Origin: Thermoleophilaceae bacterium | Lineage (GTDB): Bacteria > Actinomycetota > Thermoleophilia > Solirubrobacterales > Thermoleophilaceae | Direction of reading: 5' to 3' | DNA length: 34,181 bases | NCBI GenBank assembly: GCA_013698335.1 | Contig: JACCVG010000181.1 | Coordinates: 1-34,181 of the forward strand | In this document: in pieces, positions 1 to 7,684 of the stretch | How the letters are laid out: every line of letters begins with the position of its first letter | Numbering within the stretch: the first letter of the stretch is position 1 | The notes under the pieces: model-generated | Told to the model about the DNA's origin: nothing | Database searches by the model: none | What the model saw: the letters and a program-made list of their open reading frames with translations, nothing else | Translations under genes and position numbers: made by a program

Positions 1-2
1 TC

Positions 3-1103
3 GGCGACGACATCATCCTGGTGATCGTGATCGCTACGGCGCTCGCATTCGACTTCACCAACGGCTTCCACGACACCGCCAACGCCGTCGCGACATCGAT
101 CTCGACGCGCGCACTGCCGCCCCGCACGGCGGTCACGATCGCGGCGATCCTCAACTTCGCGGGTGCGTTCATCTCGCTCGCCGTCGCGGCGACGGTCGCG
201 AGCGGGATCGTCAATGCGCTCTTCATCACGACGACGATCGTCTTCGCGGGGCTCGTCGGGGCGATCGCCTGGAACCTGGTGACCTGGTACTTCGGCCTGC
301 CGTCGAGCTCCTCGCACGCGCTGATCGGCGGTGTGGTCGGCGCCGCCTTCGCCGCGGCCGGGCCCGACGCGATCCTGTTCGGCGGAATCCTCGACAAGGT
401 GATCATCCCCGCGCTGGTGGCGCCGGTGCTCGCCTTCGTCGTCGCGGGAATGGGGATCCTCGTCGCTTACCGGATCGTCGCGCGCCAGCGCCCGGGGCCG
501 GTCAATCGCGGCTTCCGGGTCGGCCAGATCGCCTCGGGGAGCCTGCTCGCCCTCTCGCACGGGACCAACGACGCGCAGAAGACGATGGGCATCATCACGC
601 TCGCGTTGATCGCCAACGGCAACCTCCCCGAGGAGGGGTTCCAGGTGCCCACCTGGGTCGTCGTCTCCGCCGCCACCGCGATCGCCGCCGGGACCTACGT
701 TGGCGGCTGGCGAATCATCAAGACGATGGGCTCGCGAATCATCAAGATGGATCCGGCCCAGGGCTTCGCCGCGCAGAGCTCGGGCGCCGCGGTGATCCTG
801 GCCGCGACCCACTTCGGCTTTCCGCTCTCGACCACGCATGTGATCTCCGGGGCTGTGATGGGCTCGGGCGCGGCTAAGCGGCTCTCGGCGGTGCGCTGGG
901 GCGTGGCCGGCAACATCGTCGTCGCATGGGTGCTTACGCTGCCCGCCGCCGCCGCGGTCGGCGCGCTGACCTACGGGGTTACGCGGATCTTCGGCACCGG
1001 CGCGCTCGGACCGGTGCTGGTGGCTTCCGGGCTGTTGATCGCGCTCGCCGTGGTGTTCGTGCCGCGGATTATCCAGGGCCGAACGCTGACGGCCGAGCCA
1101 TGA
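3..1103 (+). CDS. pit: Inorganic phosphate transporter, PiT family (5' end outside window)
   Basis: This is a low-affinity, cation-coupled phosphate permease of the inner membrane. The PiT signature DFTNGFHDTANAVAT lies near the N-terminus, and the second, inverted half carries SHGTNDAQKTMGI, with many hydrophobic helices between and after. The frame is open to the left edge of the window and residues before the GTG at 21 (GDDIIL) continue the first membrane helix, so the true start is probably upstream and the gene is 5'-truncated by the window. The stop overlaps the next start as ATGA. PiT proteins usually have a DUF47/PhoU-like partner; here the only DUF47 gene is about 29 kb away at 30074. 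Family assignment is firm; the transported cation cannot be told from sequence. Confidence 0.95.
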   Translation, partial: GDDIILVIVIATALAFDFTNGFHDTANAVATSISTRALPPRTAVTIAAILNFAGAFISLAVAATVASGIVNALFITTTIVFAGLVGAIAWNLVTWYFGLPSSSSHALIGGVVGAAFAAAGPDAILFGGILDKVIIPALVAPVLAFVVAGMGILVAYRIVARQRPGPVNRGFRVGQIASGSLLALSHGTNDAQKTMGIITLALIANGNLPEEGFQVPTWVVVSAATAIAAGTYVGGWRIIKTMGSRIIKMDPAQGFAAQSSGAAVILAATHFGFPLSTTHVISGAVMGSGAAKRLSAVRWGVAGNIVVAWVLTLPAAAAVGALTYGVTRIFGTGALGPVLVASGLLIALAVVFVPRIIQGRTLTAEP

Positions 1104-1339
1104 TCGCCGTCGTCGAGCTCAAGGCGCTGCTCGACGTGGTGATCGCCTCGCTGCTCGCCGGGGTCGGCGTCACCGGGATGTTCGCGCTCGTGATCTTTTC
1201 GGCGACCCGGGCGGCCGAGCTCCAGCGCGACGGGGCCTGGGCGGGTGCGGGGGTGATGGGGCTGATCGCGGTCGTCGGCCTGCTGTTGTGCATCGCCGTC
1301 GTCGTGCTCGGGATTCAGCTGATGGCGTCGAAGGACTGA
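1100..1339 (+). CDS. Small two-helix membrane protein, unknown function
   Basis: This 79-residue protein starts at an ATG that overlaps the pit stop (ATGA), so the two genes are probably translationally coupled. It has two hydrophobic segments, roughly residues 10-33 and 47-73, separated by a short charged stretch (ATRAAELQRDG), and a short polar C-terminus (MASKD). No enzymatic motif is visible. The tight coupling to the phosphate permease suggests an accessory membrane subunit, but this rests on position alone. A longer frame starting upstream at 926 would overlap pit heavily and is not supported. Confidence 0.75.
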   Translation: MIAVVELKALLDVVIASLLAGVGVTGMFALVIFSATRAAELQRDGAWAGAGVMGLIAVVGLLLCIAVVVLGIQLMASKD

Positions 1340-1362
1340 CCCGCTCCTCTACCGTTGGCCGG

Positions 1363-1701
1363 ATGGCCGGATACAAGCTTCAGATCCGCATTGGCGCGCG
1401 CGTCGAGAACGAGCGCTTCAAGGGGCTCGACGAAGCGCTCGAGGTACTCGAGCGGCGTGGCCGCGAACTCGCCGCGACCGCCGACCGGCACGTGATCGAC
1501 GTCAGGACGCGCCGGTTCGAGCCGGTTCAGCAGGTAGTCGGGCGGCTGGAGCTCTCAGGTCCAGGCCGCGCGCGGGCCGGAATCGACGTGCGCGGTGACG
1601 GGTCGAGCGAGTGCTTCACCGGCCGCGTCCGCCGCTCGCTGGTCGAGTCGCGCGACGGCGAGAGCGCTTACGACACGCTCCGGCGTACGCTTTCGCTATG
1701 A
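1363..1701 (+). CDS. Conserved-looking hypothetical protein, 112 aa
   Basis: I do not recognise this gene. It encodes a basic, soluble protein of 112 residues starting MAGYKLQIRIGARVENERF, with no signal peptide or membrane segment. The alternation of short beta-like stretches (YKLQIRIGA, HVIDVRTRRF, GRLELSGPG, RAGIDVRG) suggests a small beta-rich fold. The ATG at 1363 is 23 bases after the preceding stop, and its own stop overlaps the next start as ATGA, so it belongs to the pit-to-metF gene string. A function cannot be given. Confidence 0.7.
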   Translation: MAGYKLQIRIGARVENERFKGLDEALEVLERRGRELAATADRHVIDVRTRRFEPVQQVVGRLELSGPGRARAGIDVRGDGSSECFTGRVRRSLVESRDGESAYDTLRRTLSL

Positions 1702-1997
1702 GCTCGTTCACAGGTTCCCGCGTCCCGCTGCCGCGCGCGGCTCGGCCGCCGTTCGAGGTCTACGTCAACGGCGTGCAGCAGGAGGACGGGGTCGACTACG
1801 CGGTCGGGGACGCCGAGATCGTCTTCGCTGACGAGCTTACGGGTGACCGCGTCGGCTTTTGGCGCTGGGTCCTGATGTTCTTCAACATCGCGGGGACCTA
1901 CGGCGGCCAGACCGTTGATGTGCGCTACTCCTCCGGGGAGCGCGCGCTCGTCGCGACAGGACTGGAGATCCAGCCGCCGAAGGTGGGAGGGCGATGA
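1698..1997 (+). CDS. Hypothetical protein, 99 aa
   Basis: The gene starts at an ATG overlapping the preceding stop, and its TGA overlaps the metF ATG, so it is embedded in a coupled string of genes. The protein begins MSSFTGSRVPLPRAARPPF and contains a beta-rich core (FEVYVNGVQQEDGVDYAV, AEIVFADELTGDRVG) followed by an aromatic segment (FWRWVLMFFNIAGTYGG) and VDVRYSS. The pattern resembles small beta-sandwich proteins or domains, but no family is recognised. Overlapping start and stop codons on both sides are the main evidence that it is a real gene. Confidence 0.72.
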   Translation: MSSFTGSRVPLPRAARPPFEVYVNGVQQEDGVDYAVGDAEIVFADELTGDRVGFWRWVLMFFNIAGTYGGQTVDVRYSSGERALVATGLEIQPPKVGGR

Positions 1998-2890
1998 GAA
2001 TCGATCAGATCCTGACCGAGCGCCGCCCGGTGTTCTCCTTCGAGTTTTTCCCGCCCAAGGACGACGCCGGGGTTGCCCGGCTCGAGACCGCACTCGCGGA
2101 GCTGGCGCTCGACGGGCCCGACTTCACTTCCGTCACCTACGGCGCCGGGGGTTCGACCCGCGGCCGGACGGTCGGGATCACGAAACGGATCAAGGAGGAT
2201 TTCGGGATCGAAGCGATGGCCCACCTGAGCTGCGTCGGCTCGAGCGTCGCCGAGCTGCGCGGCATCCTCGACCAGTTCGGCGAGGCGGGGATCGAGAACG
2301 TCCTCTGCCTGCGCGGGGACCCGCCGGCGGGCGAGACCGAATGGCGGCCCCACCCGGAGGGGCTGCGCTACTCGACCGAGCTCGCCGCTCTGATCGCCGC
2401 CGACTACGACTTCGCGACGGGCGGCGCCTGCTTCCCGGAGGTCCATCCCGAGGCGGTCGATCTGGCCCACGACCTCGGCTTCCTGAAGCTGAAGCTCGAC
2501 GCCGGTGTGCGCTTCCTGATCACCCAGCTGTTCTTCGACAACGAGCTCTACTTCGACTTCGTCGAGCAGGCGCGCGCGGCCGGGATCGACGTCCCGATCA
2601 TTCCCGGGATCATGCCGGTGACCGGCTACGGGCAGATCAAGCGGTTCACGGAGATGTGCGGCACGTCGATCCCGCCGGCACTCGAGCGGGAGCTGGCCTC
2701 GCGCGCTTCGGATTCCGAGGCCGTGTCCGAGCTCGGGGTTGCCTACGCGACACTCCAATGCGCCGATCTGCTCGCCCGGGGCGCTCCCGGGATCCACTTC
2801 TACACGCTCAATCGCTCTCCGGCGACGCGGGCGATCCTTGCTGCGCTGCGGGCGGCGCGACCGTGGGATCGGATCGCGGCGCCGGTTTAG
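1994..2890 (+). CDS. metF: Methylenetetrahydrofolate reductase
   Basis: The enzyme reduces 5,10-methylenetetrahydrofolate to 5-methyltetrahydrofolate, the methyl donor for methionine synthesis, using an FAD cofactor in a TIM barrel. The protein is 298 residues, the usual bacterial length. The N-terminal FSFEFFPPK motif holds the conserved glutamate, followed by TSVTYGAGGSTR, AHLSCVG, NVLCLRGDPP, and the C-terminal GIHFYTLNRS that closes the barrel. The ATG overlaps the previous stop by ATGA. Its 3' end overlaps the convergent acyltransferase gene by 83 bases. Assignment is secure. Confidence 0.96.
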   Translation: MRIDQILTERRPVFSFEFFPPKDDAGVARLETALAELALDGPDFTSVTYGAGGSTRGRTVGITKRIKEDFGIEAMAHLSCVGSSVAELRGILDQFGEAGIENVLCLRGDPPAGETEWRPHPEGLRYSTELAALIAADYDFATGGACFPEVHPEAVDLAHDLGFLKLKLDAGVRFLITQLFFDNELYFDFVEQARAAGIDVPIIPGIMPVTGYGQIKRFTEMCGTSIPPALERELASRASDSEAVSELGVAYATLQCADLLARGAPGIHFYTLNRSPATRAILAALRAARPWDRIAAPV

Positions 2891-4304
2891 TCGCGCTGAG
2901 GTCCTCTGTTCCGATACCGCTCGCGCCCGAGAGCGCGACGAGCTCGTCCATGCCGTCCTCGATCCCGTCACAGAGGACGCCGATGTCGGCGGCCTCGTCG
3001 TAGTCGCCGGTGACGCCGAAGGTCAGGCTGCCGTCGTAGGAGAAGATCGCGACCGTCGTGCGCAGGGTGCTGGCCAGCGGGACGTAGGGGATCGCCTCGA
3101 GCATCCGCCGGCCGAGCGCGTAGAGCGGGAACTGAGGGCCGGGGACGTTGGTCGTGATCGTGTTGAGGTTGCGCTGTGACATCCGGCCGGCGGCCCGGGC
3201 GCCGAGCGCCAGCAGCATCGGTGGCGCGAAGCCGGTCAGCGAGGTAAGCACCTCGCCGGCCACCGCCTGGTGCGAGTCCTTGAGCCCCTCCATCTGGGAG
3301 CGGATCGCGTTGAGCCGGTCGATCGGGTCCTCGAGACCGACCGGCAGCCGGGCGAACATCGCCGAGACCTTGTTGTTGTAGGCGCCGCGCTCTGATTCGG
3401 AGCGCACCGAGACCGGCACCATCGTGGTCAGATGGCGGCCGGCGACCGGCTCCCCGCGCGAGCGCAGCAAGTCGCGGAAGCCGCGCGTGATGACCGCGAG
3501 CACCACGTCGTTGACCGTGCCACCGTAGGCCGCGCGGACGATCTTGACGTCGCTCAGCCGGGTCCGCGCCCAGTCCCAGCGGCGGTGCGGTCCGATCGGG
3601 CCGTTGAGCGTCGTCTCTGGTGCGCCGCGCTGAATCATGCTGCCGTAGGAGACGAGTCCTTTGGCGGCGTCGGTCAGCTGGCTGCTGACCATTCGCGGAG
3701 CACGGGTCAGTGAGCGCAGCCCACGGACGTACTCGTAGGGGTTCACGGCCCGCTCGGCGATCGCCTGGGCGACAAGCTCGGCGCGCGAGGGCCGCGGGGC
3801 GGGCAACCAGCGGTCCTCGATGACGGCGGGGTCGGGCTCGCGCTTGAGGTCGAGCAGGACGGCCATCAGGTCGGTGCCCGAGACGCCGTCGACCATGCAG
3901 TGGTGGACCTTCGAGATCAGCGCCCAGCGGCCGTGGTCGAGCCCCTCGGCGACCCACAGCTCCCAGAGCGGCTTGGAGCGATCGAGCTGCTGGCTCATCA
4001 GCCTGCCGACGACCTTGCGCAGCTCCTCTTCGCCGCCCGGATCGGGCAGCGCGGTGTGGCGGACGTGGTAGCCGAGATTGAAGCCCGGATCGTCGATCCA
4101 GGCGGGGCGGCCGAGGCCCATCGGCGTGAAGCGGACCACCTGCCGGTAGCGGGGGATCAGCGGCAGCTTACGGGCGACCATCGCCGCGAAGTCCTCGTAG
4201 GCCGGCGGCGGGCCCTCGAAGATCGCGACCGAGCCGATGTGCATGTGGCTGATGCCGTCCTCGATGTGGAGGAAGGAGGCATCGAGCGGGCTCATTCGTT
4301 CCAT
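2808..4304 (-). CDS. Wax ester synthase/diacylglycerol acyltransferase (WS/DGAT family)
   Basis: Members of this family esterify acyl-CoA with diacylglycerol or a fatty alcohol, making triacylglycerol or wax esters at the membrane and lipid-droplet surface. The protein is 498 residues. It starts MERMSPLDASFLHIED, typical of the family, and carries the HHxxxDG active-site motif at about residues 134-140 (HHCMVDG) and the later family motifs TTMVPVSVRS and NTITTNVPGPQ. The final 40 or so residues are low-complexity and lie opposite the 3' end of metF, so the conserved protein effectively ends near DGMDELVALS. Storage-lipid synthesis is common in high-G+C actinobacteria. The choice of acceptor, sterol-like, alcohol or DAG, cannot be read from sequence. 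Confidence 0.92.
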   Translation of the reverse strand: MERMSPLDASFLHIEDGISHMHIGSVAIFEGPPPAYEDFAAMVARKLPLIPRYRQVVRFTPMGLGRPAWIDDPGFNLGYHVRHTALPDPGGEEELRKVVGRLMSQQLDRSKPLWELWVAEGLDHGRWALISKVHHCMVDGVSGTDLMAVLLDLKREPDPAVIEDRWLPAPRPSRAELVAQAIAERAVNPYEYVRGLRSLTRAPRMVSSQLTDAAKGLVSYGSMIQRGAPETTLNGPIGPHRRWDWARTRLSDVKIVRAAYGGTVNDVVLAVITRGFRDLLRSRGEPVAGRHLTTMVPVSVRSESERGAYNNKVSAMFARLPVGLEDPIDRLNAIRSQMEGLKDSHQAVAGEVLTSLTGFAPPMLLALGARAAGRMSQRNLNTITTNVPGPQFPLYALGRRMLEAIPYVPLASTLRTTVAIFSYDGSLTFGVTGDYDEAADIGVLCDGIEDGMDELVALSGASGIGTEDLSATKPAPRSDPTVAPPAAQQGSPASPESD

Positions 4305-4314
4305 GGCGCGGAGC

Positions 4315-4965
4315 CTAACGGAGCAGGCCGTGCAGCTCCTTCGCGAGTTGCTCGGGACGTCGCATGACCTTTTCCCAGGTCACGCGGATCACGCGGTAGC
4401 CGGCCAGCAGAAGCTGCGCGTCACGGTCGCGGTCCTCCTCGAAGGCGCGGCGCGTGTGGTGGTACTCGAAGCCGTCGAGCTCGGCGATCAGCTGCCGGTC
4501 GTCCCAGAGCATGTCGACCTCGTGGCCGATCACCGAGCAGTTGACGGCCGGCCGGGGGAGGTCGTTGGCCGAGCAGAAGGTCAGGAACCGGCGCTCGAGC
4601 TCTGAGCGGGTCCAGCCCGGGAGGGCGGGCGCGCCGCGCGCAGGAACTTTGTCCCGGCGCGGCGGGGATGGCGAGCGAGCAGGCGATCGAGCGCGCGGCC
4701 GTCGAGGAGATCCTTGCGCTCCGCGGCTTCGTACGCCCGTTCGAAGCGTTGGTCGTTGCCCTGGGCGGCCGTTCTCGGTCAGATCGGGCCGCCCGAGTGC
4801 GTAGACACCGGCGTGAATCGGATGGAGCCGCCCTGTCGCGATGCGGCTGACGACGGCATCGGACCCGAGTCCGAGGTCCAGCAGTTGCTGGCGCGTAACC
4901 AAACCGTGCTGTCTTGTCGCAAGGTCAACCAACCGCCAGTCGCCGTTCACCCTTTTTCCGTCCAT
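4315..4965 (-). pseudogene. Decayed AbiEi-type winged-helix plus DUF559 (Vsr-like) protein
   Basis: The 216-residue open frame begins with an AbiEi/type IV antitoxin-like wing-helix (LVTRQQLLDLGL, LHPIHAGVYALGRPDLTE) and ends with a DUF559 endonuclease-like domain (TRSELERRFLTFC, AVNCSVIGHEVDMLW, ELDGFEYHHTRRAFEEDRDRD, VIRVTWEKVM). Between them, about residues 66-115 read as Arg/Pro/Ser nonsense. In another frame of the same strand, about 4640-4765, the sequence reads QRFERAYEAAERKDLLDG and LLARHPRRAGTKFLRAA, which is what intact relatives carry before the nuclease domain. The middle of the protein, normally about 80 residues longer, is missing. This is best explained by an out-of-frame internal deletion plus a compensating second frameshift that left the frame open only because of high G+C. 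Alternatively, it reflects assembly indels. Confidence 0.6.
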
Positions 4966-4987
4966 AGGACAGAAAAGAGGTGAACGG
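4943..4987. repeat. 45-nt near-perfect hairpin around the DUF559-gene start
   Basis: Positions 4943-4951 (CCGTTCACC) are the exact reverse complement of 4979-4987 (GGTGAACGG). The pairing continues inward through the T-run and A-run to GTCC/GGAC, around a three-base ATA loop at 4964-4966, with only small bulges. The ATG of the decayed DUF559-type gene (4963-4965, minus strand) lies at the tip of the hairpin. It could be a transcriptional operator, a structured leader, or a remnant inverted repeat of a mobile unit. Confidence 0.7.
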
Positions 4988-5000
4988 TGGAATCTCGCCC

Positions 5001-5024
5001 CCCCGGGCGGGGCATCGCCCGGGG
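5001..5024 (-). terminator. GC-rich hairpin downstream of the MBL gene
   Basis: CCCCGGGCG (5001-5009) pairs perfectly with CGCCCGGGG (5016-5024) around a six-base loop. It lies about 30 bases past the stop of the minus-strand metallo-beta-lactamase gene. There is no U-tract, as is frequent for actinobacterial terminators, so the role is inferred from position. Confidence 0.5.
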
Positions 5025-5056
5025 TGCCGCGGCGCGCGGGGCGCGCTGGAGCGAGG

Positions 5057-6082
5057 TCAGGCTGGGCGGAGCTGCCAGCGTTCGGGGTCTTCGCCGTCGA
5101 TCCGCTCGACCTCGCCCCGTGCGGCGAGGTGCGTGAGGTAGCTGAGCGTCTCTTGGAGCCCCCAGGAGACCATCATCGGATTGAGCTCTTCGCGCGTGAC
5201 GGCGAAGAGGTCGGGCAGGAGGTCAAACGGTGTGCTTGGACCGCGCCCGAGCGCCGTTTGCACGCGGCTCATCCGCTCGCTCACGCTCACCCGGTTGGCG
5301 TCGATGTGAGCCTGGACGTCGCGGAACGGACGGCCGTGGCCGGCCAGGCAGAGCCCCGCGCGCAACCGCTCGACGGTGTCGAGGCTCTGGAGGAACTCGC
5401 CGGCCGGGTCGGGAGTGTGGCCGTAGTCGTAGAACAGCGAGACTCGCCCGAGGAGGTGGTCGCCCGACAGCAGGATCCCCTTCTCGGGCTGGTGCAGGCA
5501 GACGTGCGAAGGCGCGTGTCCCGGCGTCTCGTAGACCTGCCAGCGGCCGAGGTCGGTCTCGATCTCGACCCCCGGCAGCAGCTCGCGATCGGGCTCGATA
5601 ATCCGCGCGATGCCGGTTGGCGAGCCCTTGCGCGCCTCCTGGTAGGCGCGCAGCGCCTCGATTGGAACACCGCTCTGGCGCGCGACCTCGACGCGACGCT
5701 CGAGCGCCGCGGCGGGATCCTCGGCGCCGGCGAGCATGTGCCCGTAGTTGGGATGCATCCAGAGCTCGCAGCCCGAGGCTTCGACGATCGGCGCGGCGAG
5801 CCCGTAATGGTCGGTGTGGGCGTGGGTGCAGACCAGCAGCCGGACGTGCTCCAGCTTCGCGCCCGCATGGCCGAGCGCGCGCTCCAGCTCGCCGAGCGCG
5901 CCGGGCTCGTCGAGGCCGGTGTCGATCAGCACGATGCCGCTGCCCGCGGTGATCGCGTAGGCGTTCACGTGCGGTACGCCCGGCCAGAGCGTGATCGGCA
6001 GCCGCAGCCGCCAGATCCCGGGCATCACGCGGTCGGCGCGGCCGAGCTCGCGGGCCTTCGGCGGCTCCCTACCGGGCGGCAT
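5057..6082 (-). CDS. Metallo-beta-lactamase-fold hydrolase
   Basis: This cytoplasmic, binuclear-metal hydrolase is about 341 residues long. The metal-binding signature HAHTDH is at about residues 87-92, with further ligands in TPGHAPSHVCL, LLSGDHLL and CLAGHGRPF. The C-terminal third (DLFAVTREELNPMMVSWGLQETLSYLTHL) is a helical, winged-helix-like extension common in this subfamily. I chose the ATG at 6082 because it keeps the ELGRADRVMPGIWRLRLP segment normal for relatives and overlaps the upstream FAD-oxidase stop by 14 bases; an ATG at 6025 is the alternative. A longer open frame to 6271 reads as low-complexity antisense of the neighbouring gene. The substrate is unknown; lipid or glyoxalase-type thioesters are possible. 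Confidence 0.88.
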   Translation of the reverse strand: MPPGREPPKARELGRADRVMPGIWRLRLPITLWPGVPHVNAYAITAGSGIVLIDTGLDEPGALGELERALGHAGAKLEHVRLLVCTHAHTDHYGLAAPIVEASGCELWMHPNYGHMLAGAEDPAAALERRVEVARQSGVPIEALRAYQEARKGSPTGIARIIEPDRELLPGVEIETDLGRWQVYETPGHAPSHVCLHQPEKGILLSGDHLLGRVSLFYDYGHTPDPAGEFLQSLDTVERLRAGLCLAGHGRPFRDVQAHIDANRVSVSERMSRVQTALGRGPSTPFDLLPDLFAVTREELNPMMVSWGLQETLSYLTHLAARGEVERIDGEDPERWQLRPA

Positions 6083-7652
6083 CGAAGAGCACGCCGGGGT
6101 TGAGGATCGCGTCCGGGTCGACCGCGCGCTTGGCGGCGACCATCGCGGCGGCGAACGGGTCCGGGCGCTGGCGGTCGTACCAGGGCCGATGGTCGCGGCC
6201 GACCGCGTGGTGGTGGGTGATCGTCCCGCCGGCCGATTCGATCGCCTCGGAGGCGACCGCCTTGATCGCATCCCACTGCTCGAGCTCGGAGCCGCGCCGA
6301 GCCGGCGCGAGCACCGTGAAGTACGGCGCGGCGCCGTCCGGATAGACGTGGGTGAAGCGGCAGCTCACCCGGCCGCCGGTCTCCGCTTCGAGCGCGCCCT
6401 CGACGGTGCTGCGGACCTGGTTGACGTAGCTCTCGAGCCGGTCCCACGTGATCGCCGTCTCGAAGGTCTCGGCGAGCACGCCGGCGGCGATCAGCGAGTC
6501 GCGGATATAGGGCATCTGGAGGAAGGAATCGCGCCAGGCAGCGGCGCCCTCAGCCGGACCCTCCGAGGAGGAGGAACGCGCGACGCCGCCGTGATCGGCG
6601 CAGCACTCGAGCGCACGGTCCATCATCGGCTCGATTGGGTGGTCGGCCGACTCGAAGCCGAGCACCAGCAGCGCGCCCTGCTCAGCGGCCCCGTTCAGCG
6701 CCGCCTCCCGCTCATCCAGCAGCCGACAGTTCGAAGGCCAAAGCCCACTCTGGGAGAGCACCCGGACGGCCTCGGCGCCGGCGCTGAAATCGTCGAAGCC
6801 GACGCTGGCGCCGGCCTTGAAGCGCGGGCGATCCTGGAGGCGCACCCAGGCCTGGGTGATCACGCCAAGCGTCCCCTCCGAGCCGATCAGCATCCGGTCG
6901 GGGCTTGGCCCGGCGCCCGATCCCGGCAGTCGCCGACTCTCCCAGACGCCGGTCGGGGTGATCGCGCGGACCGATTCGACGAGGTCGTCGATGTGGGTCA
7001 GCAGGGTCGCGAAGTGGCCGCCCGCGCGGGTCGCGATCCAGCCCCCGAGCGTCGAGTACTCGAACGACTGCGGGTAGTGGCGCAACGTCAGGTCGTGCTC
7101 GCGCAGCTGATCCTCGAGCACCGGCCCGGTCGCCCCGCCCTGGATCAGCGCCGCGCGGGAGGTGCGGTCGATCTCGAGCACCCGGTCGAGCGCCTTGAGA
7201 TCGATCGAGACGACGCCCCGGTACTGCTCGCCGACGCGCGCCTCAACGCCGCCGACGACGCTCGTCCCGCCGCCGAACGGGATCGCCGCGGCACCGGCCT
7301 CGGCACACCAGTCGAGCACTTGCTCGAGCTCCTGTTCGGACCGCGGCCGGGCGACGAGGTCAGGCGGGTTGTCGAAGCGGCCGCGGAAGGCGCGCACGAT
7401 GTCGCGGTAAGCGCGGCCGTAGGTGTGCAGCGCGCGGGTGTGGGCGTCGGTCGCGCAGATCGCCTCGAGCGAGGTCGGAGCCGCGATCCGGGGCTCGGGG
7501 AGCACGACATCCTCGATCGGCACGAACCGCTCCGCCACACCGTCGCCGAAGCCGAGCTGCTCGCGAGCGCCGCGGGCGATAGCCTCGACCTCGGTGTGCG
7601 CGGGCTGCTGGTCCTCATAGCCCCACCCCCAATGCTTCAGTCGGCGGGCCAC
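6069..7652 (-). CDS. FAD-binding oxidase, alkyldihydroxyacetonephosphate synthase-like
   Basis: The 527-residue protein matches the FAD-linked oxidase family with a PCMH-type FAD domain (DLVARPRSEQELEQVL, IPFGGGTSVVGGV, QGGATGPVLEDQL, STLGGWIATRAGGH, IGSEGTLGVIT). It ends with a C-terminal HHHAVGRDHRPWY and a final AILNPGVLF. The His triplet and overall order are those of alkylglycerone-phosphate synthase, which exchanges the acyl group of acyl-DHAP for a fatty alcohol in ether-lipid synthesis. Bacterial relatives often have unproven substrates. The start is a GTG at 7652, and only 30 bases separate it from the divergent 2-oxoglutarate dehydrogenase gene. The downstream MBL gene overlaps its end, so the two are probably one transcript. 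Confidence 0.88.
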   Translation of the reverse strand: MARRLKHWGWGYEDQQPAHTEVEAIARGAREQLGFGDGVAERFVPIEDVVLPEPRIAAPTSLEAICATDAHTRALHTYGRAYRDIVRAFRGRFDNPPDLVARPRSEQELEQVLDWCAEAGAAAIPFGGGTSVVGGVEARVGEQYRGVVSIDLKALDRVLEIDRTSRAALIQGGATGPVLEDQLREHDLTLRHYPQSFEYSTLGGWIATRAGGHFATLLTHIDDLVESVRAITPTGVWESRRLPGSGAGPSPDRMLIGSEGTLGVITQAWVRLQDRPRFKAGASVGFDDFSAGAEAVRVLSQSGLWPSNCRLLDEREAALNGAAEQGALLVLGFESADHPIEPMMDRALECCADHGGVARSSSSEGPAEGAAAWRDSFLQMPYIRDSLIAAGVLAETFETAITWDRLESYVNQVRSTVEGALEAETGGRVSCRFTHVYPDGAAPYFTVLAPARRGSELEQWDAIKAVASEAIESAGGTITHHHAVGRDHRPWYDRQRPDPFAAAMVAAKRAVDPDAILNPGVLFDAAR

Positions 7653-7664
7653 GATCGGTTAGAT

Positions 7665-7684
7665 ACTAGACTGAAGGTTCTAGT
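7665..7684. promoter_or_regulatory. Inverted repeat enclosing the SD of the 2-oxoglutarate dehydrogenase gene
   Basis: ACTAGA (7665-7670) is the reverse complement of TCTAGT (7679-7684). The eight bases between them contain the probable Shine-Dalgarno GAAGG (7673-7677), five bases before the GTG start at 7683. The element sits in a 30-bp divergent gap, so it could be a small operator or an RNA stem exposing or hiding the ribosome site. Confidence 0.4.

Noticed and set aside
1925-2971. Minus-strand open frame of 348 codons opposite metF
   Set aside because: No recognisable composition or motif; metF on the plus strand is unambiguous.
4979-4987. GGTGAACGG as an isolated PHO-box half
   Set aside because: Only one unit and no 11-bp partner; it is one arm of the 45-nt hairpin.
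4841-6103. Plus-strand open frame of 420 codons over the MBL gene
   Set aside because: Low-complexity Ala/Arg/Val/Glu sequence opposite a conserved hydrolase.
5991-7682. In-frame upstream extension of the 2-oxoglutarate dehydrogenase gene
   Set aside because: The 564 extra residues are antisense to the FAD oxidase and have no domain. The GTG at 7683 has a good ribosome site and starts at the lipoyl domain.
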